From assembly GCA_010906965.1 (NCBI GenBank), contig JAAFHB010000008.1, positions 1 to 51,806 on the forward strand: a stretch of DNA of 51,806 bases. The letters run 5' to 3'. This DNA comes from Mariniphaga sp. (GTDB lineage Bacteria > Bacteroidota > Bacteroidia > Bacteroidales > Prolixibacteraceae). Shown in pieces: positions 44,676-51,806 of the stretch (the stretch's first letter is position 1; every line of letters starts with the position of its first letter). The position numbers and the translations under genes are program-made. The notes below the pieces were generated by a model, which was not told the DNA's origin, did no database searches, and was given only the letters and a program-made list of their open reading frames with translations.

Positions 44676-45593
44676 TTAATTCAAAGGTTCGTCTTCTTTC
44701 CTTGACCCTGCTATGTAAATTGCCCTGATCTGCATGAGTACATAAAATATGAATCCCCATACTGCCAATACCGTAAATGTATAGGCGAGTAACAACCAGA
44801 TTGGTGTCTTTTGTACAACATTCCACATGGCGCGTTGTTCATTCAGTGGCGGTCGATAAGTGGGAACGCCTATCGCAAGTGTCGTATCGGCTTTTGCCTC
44901 TCCGAATGCAGCTTCATCCGACAATTTGGCCACAAGTTGCACAAACCCTGCTGAATCGCCTGGAAGATCTTTGGGGAAATTAAACAGCGCTTTTCCTTGT
45001 GCATCGGTATTGCGTGCCTCATCAATCAGCAGGTTTCCAAAATATCTTTTTGCGAACAGTTTTGCTTCAGCTCCGGCAACAGGTTGTACCTTGCTCTCTT
45101 TCATCCCCGAAATAAGCATTTGAACCTGGTTCTTATCTTTGATCCAGGAAACCAGAATTTTAACATTAGAGGCAGATGTCCCCGCAATGCCGGTTTTTGT
45201 ATCAATTACCTGAACGTATTTTTCGTTGTAACTCCTAATATAAGAAATCACACGCCAAAGATCACCGGAGGATATGGTGTTCTTAAACGAAGGCATTGTA
45301 CCTTTTCCTTGTATGAGTTTGAAATGAATTGAACCATCCGTATTGGTTTGCATTTTTACGGATGCGATATCGGGAGGGACAGGAACCAGGTTAATCACAT
45401 TGTTCTTCCCCGGATCACCATGGCACGACTTGCAATTGGTATTGTACAGATCTGCTCCCACCTTGCGTGTGGAATCATTAAAAGCGAAAGGGCTGAGCTT
45501 TACTGCTTCTTCGGCAGGAGCTACCCATTCCTGAGCAGACAGACGTAGTGTGATCAACACGATCAATGCAAGAAATAAATATTTTTTAATCAT
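44676..45593 (-). CDS. Membrane-anchored monohaem cytochrome c
   Basis: A 305-residue protein with a signal peptide (about 1-20), a cytochrome c domain with CKSCH near 54-58 and the distal ligand KGTMPSF near 97, then a beta-rich domain and a C-terminal membrane helix (about 269-290). It lies 17 bases after the NrfD-like gene, so it is a likely electron acceptor from it, passing electrons to CoxB. In complete alternative complex III the small cytochrome (ActE) is instead a lipoprotein. The middle domain (about 140-230) I do not recognise. Confidence 0.9.
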   Translation of the reverse strand: MIKKYLFLALIVLITLRLSAQEWVAPAEEAVKLSPFAFNDSTRKVGADLYNTNCKSCHGDPGKNNVINLVPVPPDIASVKMQTNTDGSIHFKLIQGKGTMPSFKNTISSGDLWRVISYIRSYNEKYVQVIDTKTGIAGTSASNVKILVSWIKDKNQVQMLISGMKESKVQPVAGAEAKLFAKRYFGNLLIDEARNTDAQGKALFNFPKDLPGDSAGFVQLVAKLSDEAAFGEAKADTTLAIGVPTYRPPLNEQRAMWNVVQKTPIWLLLAYTFTVLAVWGFIFYVLMQIRAIYIAGSRKEDEPLN

Positions 45594-45610
45594 ATCCTTT
45601 TGGTTATATC

Positions 45611-46957
45611 TTATTCTTGGGATTTATGAACTTTTTCACACTGCTCTTCGGCCATTTCCCAAATTGGAATCACGGGAAATAACTTTACAAGAAGGGTGAT
45701 AATGATTATTGCAAGGAGGATTGCTCCAACGGTTATAGCCGATTCAATCACAGTCGGATGATAAACCATCCAGGCATCAGGAACAAACTGCTTTGGTAAA
45801 TACGGATTTTCCTGTGTAGGTACAACAATAATTAATCTTTTAAACCATGCGGCTACCAACACGACTATTGAAATGATCATAATTGGAAATGGCTTCCTGA
45901 AAAAACTGAAAAGCAACAGGATTATTGGGAGAACAAGCCCCAATATCTGAACACTCCAAAACATTGTGGCATATTCGCCAACAAAAAGATCATGAAGATG
46001 AATGGCATCAGCGGTTTTCATTTTATAGGCAGGCACCAGAAACTCGTTGATATTAAAATAGAGATAAACAAGGGAAACCAAAACCAGGAGTTTACCCATC
46101 TTATCGAAATGATCCAGTGTGAGGTACTTGTCAAGTTTATAATTCGTTCGTACAAAATACATCATAATCACAACTGCAGCAGAGCCAGCTACAAAAGCAC
46201 CAGTAAGAAAGTAAGGACCAAAAATCGTGCTGTCCCAGCCTGGTCGAGGAGTCACTGCTAACAGCCACGATGTTACAGTATGTATGGCAAATGCTGTAGG
46301 AATAATAATAATTAATAAAATCCGGACTGATTTGAGAAGTATTTTATACTGTTGAGGAGTATGATTCCAATTTACCGAGAGGATTTCATAAGTTGACTGA
46401 AGCCATTTAGGGGTATGCCCTATCCTGCCTTTGCTGATTGCCAGATCCGGAATAAGTGGTAGGAAATACAATAAAGTACTTAGAACTAAATAAGTCGTAA
46501 CAACCGTTACATCCCAAAGGATGGGCGACTGAATACGACCATACATAAATACATATGGCAAACGCTCGGGACGTCCCATATCTGAAACGATCACGAGACC
46601 GGCAATGGCGGCAAAAGCAACCGCAATGATTTCAGCAATCCGGGCAATTGGTTTAACCCATTTATAGCCCATCAATCCTAGAACCGAACTGATGAGCATC
46701 CCGACCAGACTGGTTGCCACAAAGAAAATAAAATTGGCAATGTACATTCCCCAACTCACATAATCGCGCAAGCCTGTCACTATCAAACCTTTATCCCACT
46801 GAATGTAATAAGCATAGATACATGCGGAAAGCGAGATGATTAGAAATCCCATCCAGACCAAAAATCCTTTCGAAATTCCAATCGGTCTTAAAATATCAGT
46901 TGCAATTGAATCGAGTCTTTTATCGAACAAAAAGTCTGTATTCACTTCTGACGCCAT
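45611..46957 (-). CDS. NrfD/ActC-like quinol-oxidising membrane subunit
   Basis: A 448-residue protein with about ten membrane helices. The blocks IARIAEIIAVAFAAIAGLVIVSD, IHTVTSWLLAVTPRPGW and DLFVGEYATMFWS resemble the NrfD/PsrC superfamily, and the helix number favours the ActC/HybB/DsrP branch over short NrfD (8-9). These proteins bind quinol and pass its electrons to an iron-sulfur partner. The gene follows the 4Fe-4S gene (gap 106 bases) and precedes the cytochrome c gene. Confidence 0.9.
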   Translation of the reverse strand: MASEVNTDFLFDKRLDSIATDILRPIGISKGFLVWMGFLIISLSACIYAYYIQWDKGLIVTGLRDYVSWGMYIANFIFFVATSLVGMLISSVLGLMGYKWVKPIARIAEIIAVAFAAIAGLVIVSDMGRPERLPYVFMYGRIQSPILWDVTVVTTYLVLSTLLYFLPLIPDLAISKGRIGHTPKWLQSTYEILSVNWNHTPQQYKILLKSVRILLIIIIPTAFAIHTVTSWLLAVTPRPGWDSTIFGPYFLTGAFVAGSAAVVIMMYFVRTNYKLDKYLTLDHFDKMGKLLVLVSLVYLYFNINEFLVPAYKMKTADAIHLHDLFVGEYATMFWSVQILGLVLPIILLLFSFFRKPFPIMIISIVVLVAAWFKRLIIVVPTQENPYLPKQFVPDAWMVYHPTVIESAITVGAILLAIIIITLLVKLFPVIPIWEMAEEQCEKVHKSQE

Positions 46958-47063
46958 AGTTTTGGTTATTATTTTGAAAAATAAATACGTTATTTATCTG
47001 TTTATTATAAATTTAAGACGAAAACATGACCAATTTCAGCGGCACTATCGTGTGTCTCTATCA

Positions 47064-48032
47064 TTAGGTAGTCTCTTTATTTTGATCCCTGTCATCTTTA
47101 AACTCAAACAATCTGTTTTTTGGCGGCAGATAGTAAACCCTGGGTTTTGTTCCCAACTCAGGCATTAAATGATAACCACCGTTTACACGGAGCAGTTCAC
47201 TGAGCCGGTAGGTTTCTTTGGTTGTCCCATTTGTTACGGCATCCTGGTTTTGATCACCAAAATAATATACCCCATTGGGGCAAGCAGAGACACAGTAAGG
47301 CAATTTACCTTCGCGAAGCCGGTCTGCGCTAAACAGACATTTGGTGACGGTCCCCTTCTTTTGAGGTACATTTAGCTCTACATTGTAGGGCTTCCCTTTA
47401 TCAGCCACTGCCAATTTCGGTTCTTCCCAGTGAAACAGACGAGCCGAATACGGACAAGCGGCAATACAAAACCGGCAACCAATACACCGTTCATTATCAA
47501 TTAAAACAATCCCATCCTGCCGTTTAAAAGTTGCGTTCACCGGACAAACTGACACACAAGGTGGATTATCGCAATGCTGACAGGGCTTAGGCATATAATA
47601 GGGTGCCGTTTCAGGCGACTCCTGCATTACCAGCGTATTGATATGGTATTCATAAGGACGCAAATGATGTGCACCCTGGCAGGCCGTAATACACTTCCGG
47701 GCATTGCGGCATTTCGAAAGATCGATGACCATTACAAACCGGTGTCCTTTTAATCCTTCACGTCCCAGCCTTTGCAATTCTGTCAGATCCAGCTTGACAT
47801 CCTTGATCTGATCACGAGGAACCTCCACCAGTCGATTGTCGGCAGTAAGTACCTTTACAAAATCGTGATTAGGTTTCGACACCTCGTATTCGTGTCCCGA
47901 ATAGATCGCTGCACCACCCGCCGCAGCGACAGCTCCAATCAATCCGAAATTTTTGAAAAATTTACGCCTCGAATTTGTTTTTTCATCAGCGTTATTCGTG
48001 CTATCGTGGTTAATATTAGTGCTATTACTCAT
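47064..48032 (-). CDS. Tat-exported 4Fe-4S ferredoxin-like protein (NrfC/HybA/DsrO type)
   Basis: A 322-residue protein from the ATG at 48032; the frame extends upstream but the longer form would overlap the preceding gene. The N-terminus has a Tat motif (NSRRKFFKNFG) and hydrophobic stretch. Four cluster motifs are visible: CRNARKC-CQ, CQHCDNPPC...CP, CIGCRFC...CP and CLF...C...CP. It should sit on the outer face of the membrane with the NrfD-like protein. No molybdopterin catalytic subunit is encoded next to it, unlike DmsB, PsrB or NrfH systems. Confidence 0.92.
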   Translation of the reverse strand: MSNSTNINHDSTNNADEKTNSRRKFFKNFGLIGAVAAAGGAAIYSGHEYEVSKPNHDFVKVLTADNRLVEVPRDQIKDVKLDLTELQRLGREGLKGHRFVMVIDLSKCRNARKCITACQGAHHLRPYEYHINTLVMQESPETAPYYMPKPCQHCDNPPCVSVCPVNATFKRQDGIVLIDNERCIGCRFCIAACPYSARLFHWEEPKLAVADKGKPYNVELNVPQKKGTVTKCLFSADRLREGKLPYCVSACPNGVYYFGDQNQDAVTNGTTKETYRLSELLRVNGGYHLMPELGTKPRVYYLPPKNRLFEFKDDRDQNKETT

Positions 48033-48054
48033 AAATAATATTTGACCTTTAAGT

Positions 48055-48411
48055 TTAAAACTTGGAGCGAAGGCTATCAAGCGGAATTGATTTTATACTT
48101 GCAACTACATAGCCCGAAGTCGCAATCTTCTCTTTCATTTGAATTGTATCCACAATTTCCGGTAAAAATTCAACAAAGGCTTTACCGTTCTTAAAATTAG
48201 CTTTAACCTGTTTTACACCTTTAAGACTGCTAATGCCTGACTGAATGGTCTGTTCGCAACCAGTACACGTCATCCCCTGAATTGCCAATTCAACAGCAAT
48301 TGTTTTTGCGTTTCCCGAAACAGCTGATACTAATTCAGATGAATTTTTTTTAGTGGTGGCATTGTTACAACTGAATGCGAAAAACAGGCAAACGATAATA
48401 AGAATTTTCAT
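48055..48411 (-). CDS. HMA-domain lipoprotein, probable periplasmic copper chaperone
   Basis: A 118-residue protein with a lipoprotein signal (lipobox FAFSC, Cys near 15) and a heavy-metal-associated domain with the copper motif GMTCTGCE near 46-53. HMA chaperones are normally cytoplasmic; a lipid-anchored exported one would work in the periplasm. It is the first gene of the oxidase operon, 22 bases before the 4Fe-4S gene, so copper supply to Sco1, CoxB or CoxA is the natural guess. Confidence 0.85.
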   Translation of the reverse strand: MKILIIVCLFFAFSCNNATTKKNSSELVSAVSGNAKTIAVELAIQGMTCTGCEQTIQSGISSLKGVKQVKANFKNGKAFVEFLPEIVDTIQMKEKIATSGYVVASIKSIPLDSLRSKF

Positions 48412-48456
48412 TTGAAAATATATTTAATAATTAATTATATGCAAATTTGCTGCAAT

Positions 48457-48470
48457 TTGATTAAGATCAG
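48457..48470. promoter_or_regulatory. FNR-like box between the two oxidase operons
   Basis: TTGAT-TAAG-ATCAG differs from the FNR consensus TTGAT-N4-ATCAA at one base. It lies 46 bases upstream of the copper lipoprotein gene and 132 bases upstream of DUF4492-cydAB. A palindrome, GCAAATTTGC (48441-48450), lies next to it. Confidence 0.5.
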
Positions 48471-48570
48471 AAAATTAAACAATTATATACGAAATGTTGA
48501 GTTGAAAACCGTGTCATTAGTTCGGTCAAAACTACAATATTATTGAACAAATTGCAATAAGAAATGTTCA

Positions 48571-48600
48571 TTGCGTAAACGAAGGTTAATCGTATTTTTG
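48571..48600 (+). promoter_or_regulatory. Promoter of the cytochrome bd operon
   Basis: TTG (48571-48573), a 19-base spacer and TATTTTTG (48593-48600) match the consensus. The -7 box ends one base before the ATG at 48602, so transcription would begin at or inside the first codons. Confidence 0.55.
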
Positions 48601-48601
48601 G

Positions 48602-48805
48602 ATGAAAAAGATATTTCAATTCTATATCGACGGCTTTAGAGGGATGACTTTAGGTCGTACCTTGTGGGCAATTATCCTGATCAAACTGTTCATTCTCTTT
48701 TTTGTACTGAAGCTTTTCTTCTTTCCTAATTTGTTAAAAAAGAACTTTAGTAACGACAAGGATCGTGGCGATCATGTCATTGAAAATTTTATAAAATCTA
48801 AATAA
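48602..48805 (+). CDS. DUF4492 small membrane protein
   Basis: A 67-residue protein with one membrane helix (about 22-42). FYIDGFRGMTLGRTLWAIILIKLF is the DUF4492 signature, a family found just upstream of cydA in Bacteroidota. It may be a bd-oxidase accessory subunit. It lies 6 bases before cydA. Confidence 0.9.
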   Translation: MKKIFQFYIDGFRGMTLGRTLWAIILIKLFILFFVLKLFFFPNLLKKNFSNDKDRGDHVIENFIKSK

Positions 48806-48811
48806 TCTGTT

Positions 48812-50377
48812 ATGAACGAAATTGTTGATCTGTCTCTGATCGATTGGTCGAGGGGACAGTTTGCACTTACAGCATTGTACCATTGGCTATTTGTGCCCCT
48901 TACCCTTGGGATTACATTCATTCTGGCCATCATGGAGACCATTTATTACAAAACGGGTGATCCGGAATGGAAGAAAATCACCAGATTCTGGATGAAGGTA
49001 TTCGGGATTAACTTTGCCATCGGAGTAGCAACCGGAATTATTCTTGAATTTCAATTTGGCACAAACTGGTCGTACTATTCATGGTTTGTAGGCGATATTT
49101 TTGGGGCACCTCTTGCGATCGAAGGGATTATGGCATTTTTTATGGAATCGACCTTTATTGCTGTCATGTTTTTCGGATGGGATAAGGTAAGTAAACGGTT
49201 TCACCTTGTTTCGACCTGGCTAACAGCAATTGGCGCAAATTTGTCGGCATTATGGATTCTGGTCGCGAATGCATGGATGCAAAATCCTGTTGGAATGCAG
49301 TTTAATCCAGATACTGCCCGAAATGAGATGGTCAATTTTTGGGATGTATTTCTTTCACCAATGGCCATCAATAAATTTCTCCATACCATCTCGTCTGGTT
49401 TTGTTCTTGCAGGCGTTTTTATAATTGGGGTTTCAGCCTGGTTTCTGCTAAAGAAAAGAGAAGTGCCTTTTGCCAAAAAGAGTATTCTTGTTGCGGCAAT
49501 ATTTGGGTTTTTAAGTTCCCTGTTTTTGGTCACAACAGGCGACGGTTCTGCCAGACTGGTTGCTGAAAAACAACCAATGAAACTGGCTGCCATGGAAGGA
49601 CTTTACACGGGAAAGAACGGAGTCGGACTTGTAGCATTCGGAATTTTCTCTCCGACAAAGACCGATCCGGTGAATGAAAAACTTCACGATTTTATATTCA
49701 AAATCGAAATTCCAAATGCCTTATCTTACATGATTCACCGCGATGCCAATGCATTTGTTCCAGGCGTGAAAGACTTACTCAACGGAAACGAAGCAGTGGG
49801 TATTATCTCTGCAAGTGACAAAATTTCACGAGGTAAAATGGCTATCGAAACGCTCCGAAACTATAAAAACGCACTTACGGAAGGGCGGAAAGATGAAGCA
49901 TTGCAGTTGAAAGAGAAATTTATGTCGAAGGATTTTCAGGATAATTATTTCAAATATTTCGGTTATGGCTTTTTAAAAAATTCCAACGATATAATTCCGA
50001 GCATCCCACTGGTGTTTTATAGTTTTCATATCATGGTGATTTTGGGCAGTTGGTTTTTGCTTTTTTTCATGTTATCCATGTATTTAATTGTAAACGATGA
50101 TATTACAAAACGACGACTGTTTCTGAAGATTGCTATTTTCACAATTCCACTGGCCTACATCGCACAAATGGCCGGCTGGACAGTTGCTGAGGTCGGACGC
50201 CAACCCTGGGTTGTTCAGGATCTGTTGCCGACCATGGCTGCCGTTTCAAATATCGACGCTGGTGCCGTAATCGTCACATTTTGGCTTTTTGCATTGATTT
50301 TCACACTATTGCTTATTGCCGAGATTAAAATAATGACTACCCAAATTAAAATTGGACCTAAAGAAGGAGGACATTGA
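48812..50377 (+). CDS. cydA: Cytochrome bd ubiquinol oxidase subunit I
   Basis: A 521-residue membrane protein that oxidises quinol and reduces oxygen with high affinity. Haem ligands can be placed: His in ALYHWLFVPLTLG (haem b595/d), His in NKFLHTISSGFV and Met in FHIMVILGSW (b558). The GRQPW motif is present (EVGRQPWVVQDLLPT near 453). The length equals that of long-Q-loop members such as E. coli (522), but the middle (about 250-350) differs in sequence. It is the main gene of the high-affinity terminal branch. Confidence 0.97.
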   Translation: MNEIVDLSLIDWSRGQFALTALYHWLFVPLTLGITFILAIMETIYYKTGDPEWKKITRFWMKVFGINFAIGVATGIILEFQFGTNWSYYSWFVGDIFGAPLAIEGIMAFFMESTFIAVMFFGWDKVSKRFHLVSTWLTAIGANLSALWILVANAWMQNPVGMQFNPDTARNEMVNFWDVFLSPMAINKFLHTISSGFVLAGVFIIGVSAWFLLKKREVPFAKKSILVAAIFGFLSSLFLVTTGDGSARLVAEKQPMKLAAMEGLYTGKNGVGLVAFGIFSPTKTDPVNEKLHDFIFKIEIPNALSYMIHRDANAFVPGVKDLLNGNEAVGIISASDKISRGKMAIETLRNYKNALTEGRKDEALQLKEKFMSKDFQDNYFKYFGYGFLKNSNDIIPSIPLVFYSFHIMVILGSWFLLFFMLSMYLIVNDDITKRRLFLKIAIFTIPLAYIAQMAGWTVAEVGRQPWVVQDLLPTMAAVSNIDAGAVIVTFWLFALIFTLLLIAEIKIMTTQIKIGPKEGGH

Positions 50378-50379
50378 TC

Positions 50380-51516
50380 ATGTTTGAACAATTAAGCCAT
50401 TTAACCCTCCAGCATTACTGGTGGGCCATTATATCACTTCTTGCTGCGTTGCTGGTTTTTCTGCTGTTCGTACAGGGTGGACAGTCGCTGATTTACGAAA
50501 TAGGGAAAAGCAAAAATGAACGGACAATGATGCTGAATACCCTCGGACGCAAATGGGAATTTACGTTTACAACTCTCGTTACTTTTGGCGGCGCTTTTTT
50601 TGCCTCCTTCCCGTTGTTCTATTCAACAAGCTTTGGCGGCGCTTACTGGGCGTGGATGGCACTGCTCTTTTGCTTTATCATACAAGCCGTTTCATATGAA
50701 TACCGGAGCAAGCCAAAAAATTTTCTGGGTCAAAAAACCTTCGACGCCTTTCTTTTTGCCAACGGATTGCTGGGGCCAATTCTGATCGGAGTTGTTGTGG
50801 GAACCTTTTTTACCGGTTCTGAGTTTTCGATCAGTAATCTGAATGCTTCAACATGGCAACATCCTGCAAGAGGACTCGAGGCCGTATTGAATATCAACAA
50901 TGTAGCTCTTGGTTTGGCGGTATTCTTTCTTGCAAGAATTCTGGCACTTCTGTATTTTATGAATTCAATTGACAACGAAATTTTGTTCGGTCGTTCAAAG
51001 AAGCACTTGATTTACAATACTGTCCCTTTCCTGATCTTCTTCCTGTTTTTTGTGATCCGGCTTGTTTTAAAAGATGGTTATGCCTACAATCCTGAAACGA
51101 TGGTTGTTTCGATGGAACCGTTTAAATATTTCACCAATCTGATTCAGATGCCGGTTGTATTGATTCTTTTCCTTGCTGGAGTTCTGGCCGTTTTATGGGG
51201 AATTATCTCATCCGTATTAAAAGATCAAACCCGTGGAATCTGGTGGGCAGGTGGAGGAACTATTTTGGTGGTTTTCTCGCTCATGCTGATTGCCGGTTAC
51301 AATAATACCTGTTATTATCCTTCAAATTACAATCTGCAGTCATCATTAAATATTGTAAACAGTTCATCCTCAAAATTTACCTTAATGACAATGAGCTACG
51401 TTTCGCTGGCTGTTCCGTTTGTTGCCGCCTATATCTGGTATGCGTGGAAGGCAATAAATGTGAAGAAAATCACAGAAGAAGAAGTGACCAGTAAAACCGA
51501 TGGGCATATTTATTAA
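50380..51516 (+). CDS. cydB: Cytochrome bd ubiquinol oxidase subunit II
   Basis: A 378-residue membrane partner of CydA with about eight to nine helices. WWAIISLLAALLVFLLFVQGGQSL at the start and LGRKWEFTFTTLVTFGGAFFASFPLFYS near 45-72 are the family blocks. Start at the ATG 50380 (frame opens at a TTG 6 bases earlier), 2 bases after the cydA stop, with AAGGAGG 10 bases upstream as a good ribosome binding site. Confidence 0.96.
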   Translation: MFEQLSHLTLQHYWWAIISLLAALLVFLLFVQGGQSLIYEIGKSKNERTMMLNTLGRKWEFTFTTLVTFGGAFFASFPLFYSTSFGGAYWAWMALLFCFIIQAVSYEYRSKPKNFLGQKTFDAFLFANGLLGPILIGVVVGTFFTGSEFSISNLNASTWQHPARGLEAVLNINNVALGLAVFFLARILALLYFMNSIDNEILFGRSKKHLIYNTVPFLIFFLFFVIRLVLKDGYAYNPETMVVSMEPFKYFTNLIQMPVVLILFLAGVLAVLWGIISSVLKDQTRGIWWAGGGTILVVFSLMLIAGYNNTCYYPSNYNLQSSLNIVNSSSSKFTLMTMSYVSLAVPFVAAYIWYAWKAINVKKITEEEVTSKTDGHIY

Positions 51517-51534
51517 CCTTTAAAACAGTACACT

Positions 51535-51648
51535 ATGAATTATTTCATTCAGATATTATGGTTGCTTTGCTGGCCGGCACTGATTTACATCAGCTATCTT
51601 GCAGTCACCTGGGCCGTGAAACGGTACGAAAAAGAGCTGGAAGAATAG
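51535..51648 (+). CDS. cydX: CydX-like small subunit of cytochrome bd oxidase
   Basis: A 37-residue peptide 18 bases after cydB: one hydrophobic helix (about 4-28, with WLLCWPALIYISYLAVTWAV) and a charged tail KRYEKELEE. It has the same length, topology and position as E. coli CydX (37 residues), which stabilises the haem d site. The sequence shows no close similarity, so the name rests on position and architecture. A hairpin terminator follows 27 bases later. Confidence 0.75.
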   Translation: MNYFIQILWLLCWPALIYISYLAVTWAVKRYEKELEE

Positions 51649-51663
51649 GCCAATGATGAAGTT

Positions 51664-51770
51664 TAAATGATAAAGGCCCGGGAAACCGGGCTTTTGCATG
51701 GGTAAGTAATACCAGTTACTAATGAATCAAAGTCTTCAATTAAAATCAGTTTCCTAGCTTGAATGTTCAT
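51664..51770 (-). pseudogene. Possible antitoxin-like gene remnant
   Basis: A 35-codon frame starts at 51770 with MNIQARKLILIEDF, which resembles the N-terminus of short Bacteroidota antitoxins (MNIQAxKLxLIE). It then runs into the terminator and stops. If real it is only a truncated remnant. Confidence 0.3.
51676..51695 (+). terminator. Terminator of the cyd operon
   Basis: GCCCGG-GAAA-CCGGGC (51676-51691) is a perfect 6-bp stem with a GAAA tetraloop, followed by TTTT on the plus strand. Confidence 0.85.
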
Positions 51771-51806
51771 GTCTTTAAATCTTTTTACAAATATTTTGGT
51801 TTTCTC

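Noticed and set aside
44676..48032. Complete alternative complex III or Nrf nitrite reductase locus
   Set aside because: No ActA, ActD or ActF-like gene, no molybdopterin-like domain and no pentahaem or NrfA gene is present.

Overview
The window comes from a member of the Bacteroidota. A PorQ gene (type IX secretion), a DUF4492-cydAB oxidase locus, Bacteroidota-type promoters (TTG, 19-20 bases, TAnnTTTG) ahead of several genes, weak Shine-Dalgarno sequences and moderate GC all agree. A facultatively aerobic member of the Bacteroidales/Marinilabiliales is the best guess, but that rank is inference.

Layout. Bases 1-10.7 kb are almost all minus strand: a LemA/TPM cluster, a sensor kinase, a KefB-type antiporter, a DUF3124 lipoprotein, pfkA, ispH, cmk, porQ, a cysteine-cluster protein and an EamA transporter. 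At 10.9-11.35 kb lies a decayed dienelactone hydrolase. Bases 11.5-18.2 kb run plus: an aldo/keto reductase, a thioredoxin-domain protein of the YyaL type, a small Lys/Ala-rich exported peptide, a VirJ-like hydrolase, an AlkD-like protein and a GNAT-like protein, with tRNA-His on the minus strand at 15.9 kb. A long-chain acyl-CoA synthetase follows on the minus strand.

Bases 20.3-23.8 kb are an accessory patch. It holds a type II restriction-modification system with its own controller gene and C-box operator, next to a broken GH127 fragment. A DUF6261-like gene and four 41-bp tandem repeats follow. Then come ccsBA (cytochrome c maturation), alaS, a plus-strand operon (M23 peptidase, MerR, Nif3-like, coiled-coil zinc ribbon), a small zinc-finger protein, a tail-less SSB, tex and an AI-2E family transporter.

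Bases 39.1-51.7 kb are respiratory. One minus-strand operon of eleven genes runs from a copper-binding lipoprotein through a Tat-exported 4Fe-4S protein, an NrfD/ActC-like quinol-oxidising membrane protein, a membrane-anchored cytochrome c, a DoxX-like protein and Sco1 to an A2-type caa3 oxidase (coxA, C, D, B) and ctaB. It contains no bc1 complex, no molybdopterin subunit and no complete alternative complex III, so it may be a compact quinol-to-oxygen chain. Divergently transcribed from the same 190-bp intergenic region is a cytochrome bd operon (DUF4492, cydA, cydB and a 37-residue CydX-like peptide). An FNR-like half-palindromic box (TTGAT-N4-ATCAG) sits between the two operons, which suggests oxygen-dependent switching. 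CcsBA, Sco1, the copper lipoprotein and CtaB together supply haem and copper for these enzymes.
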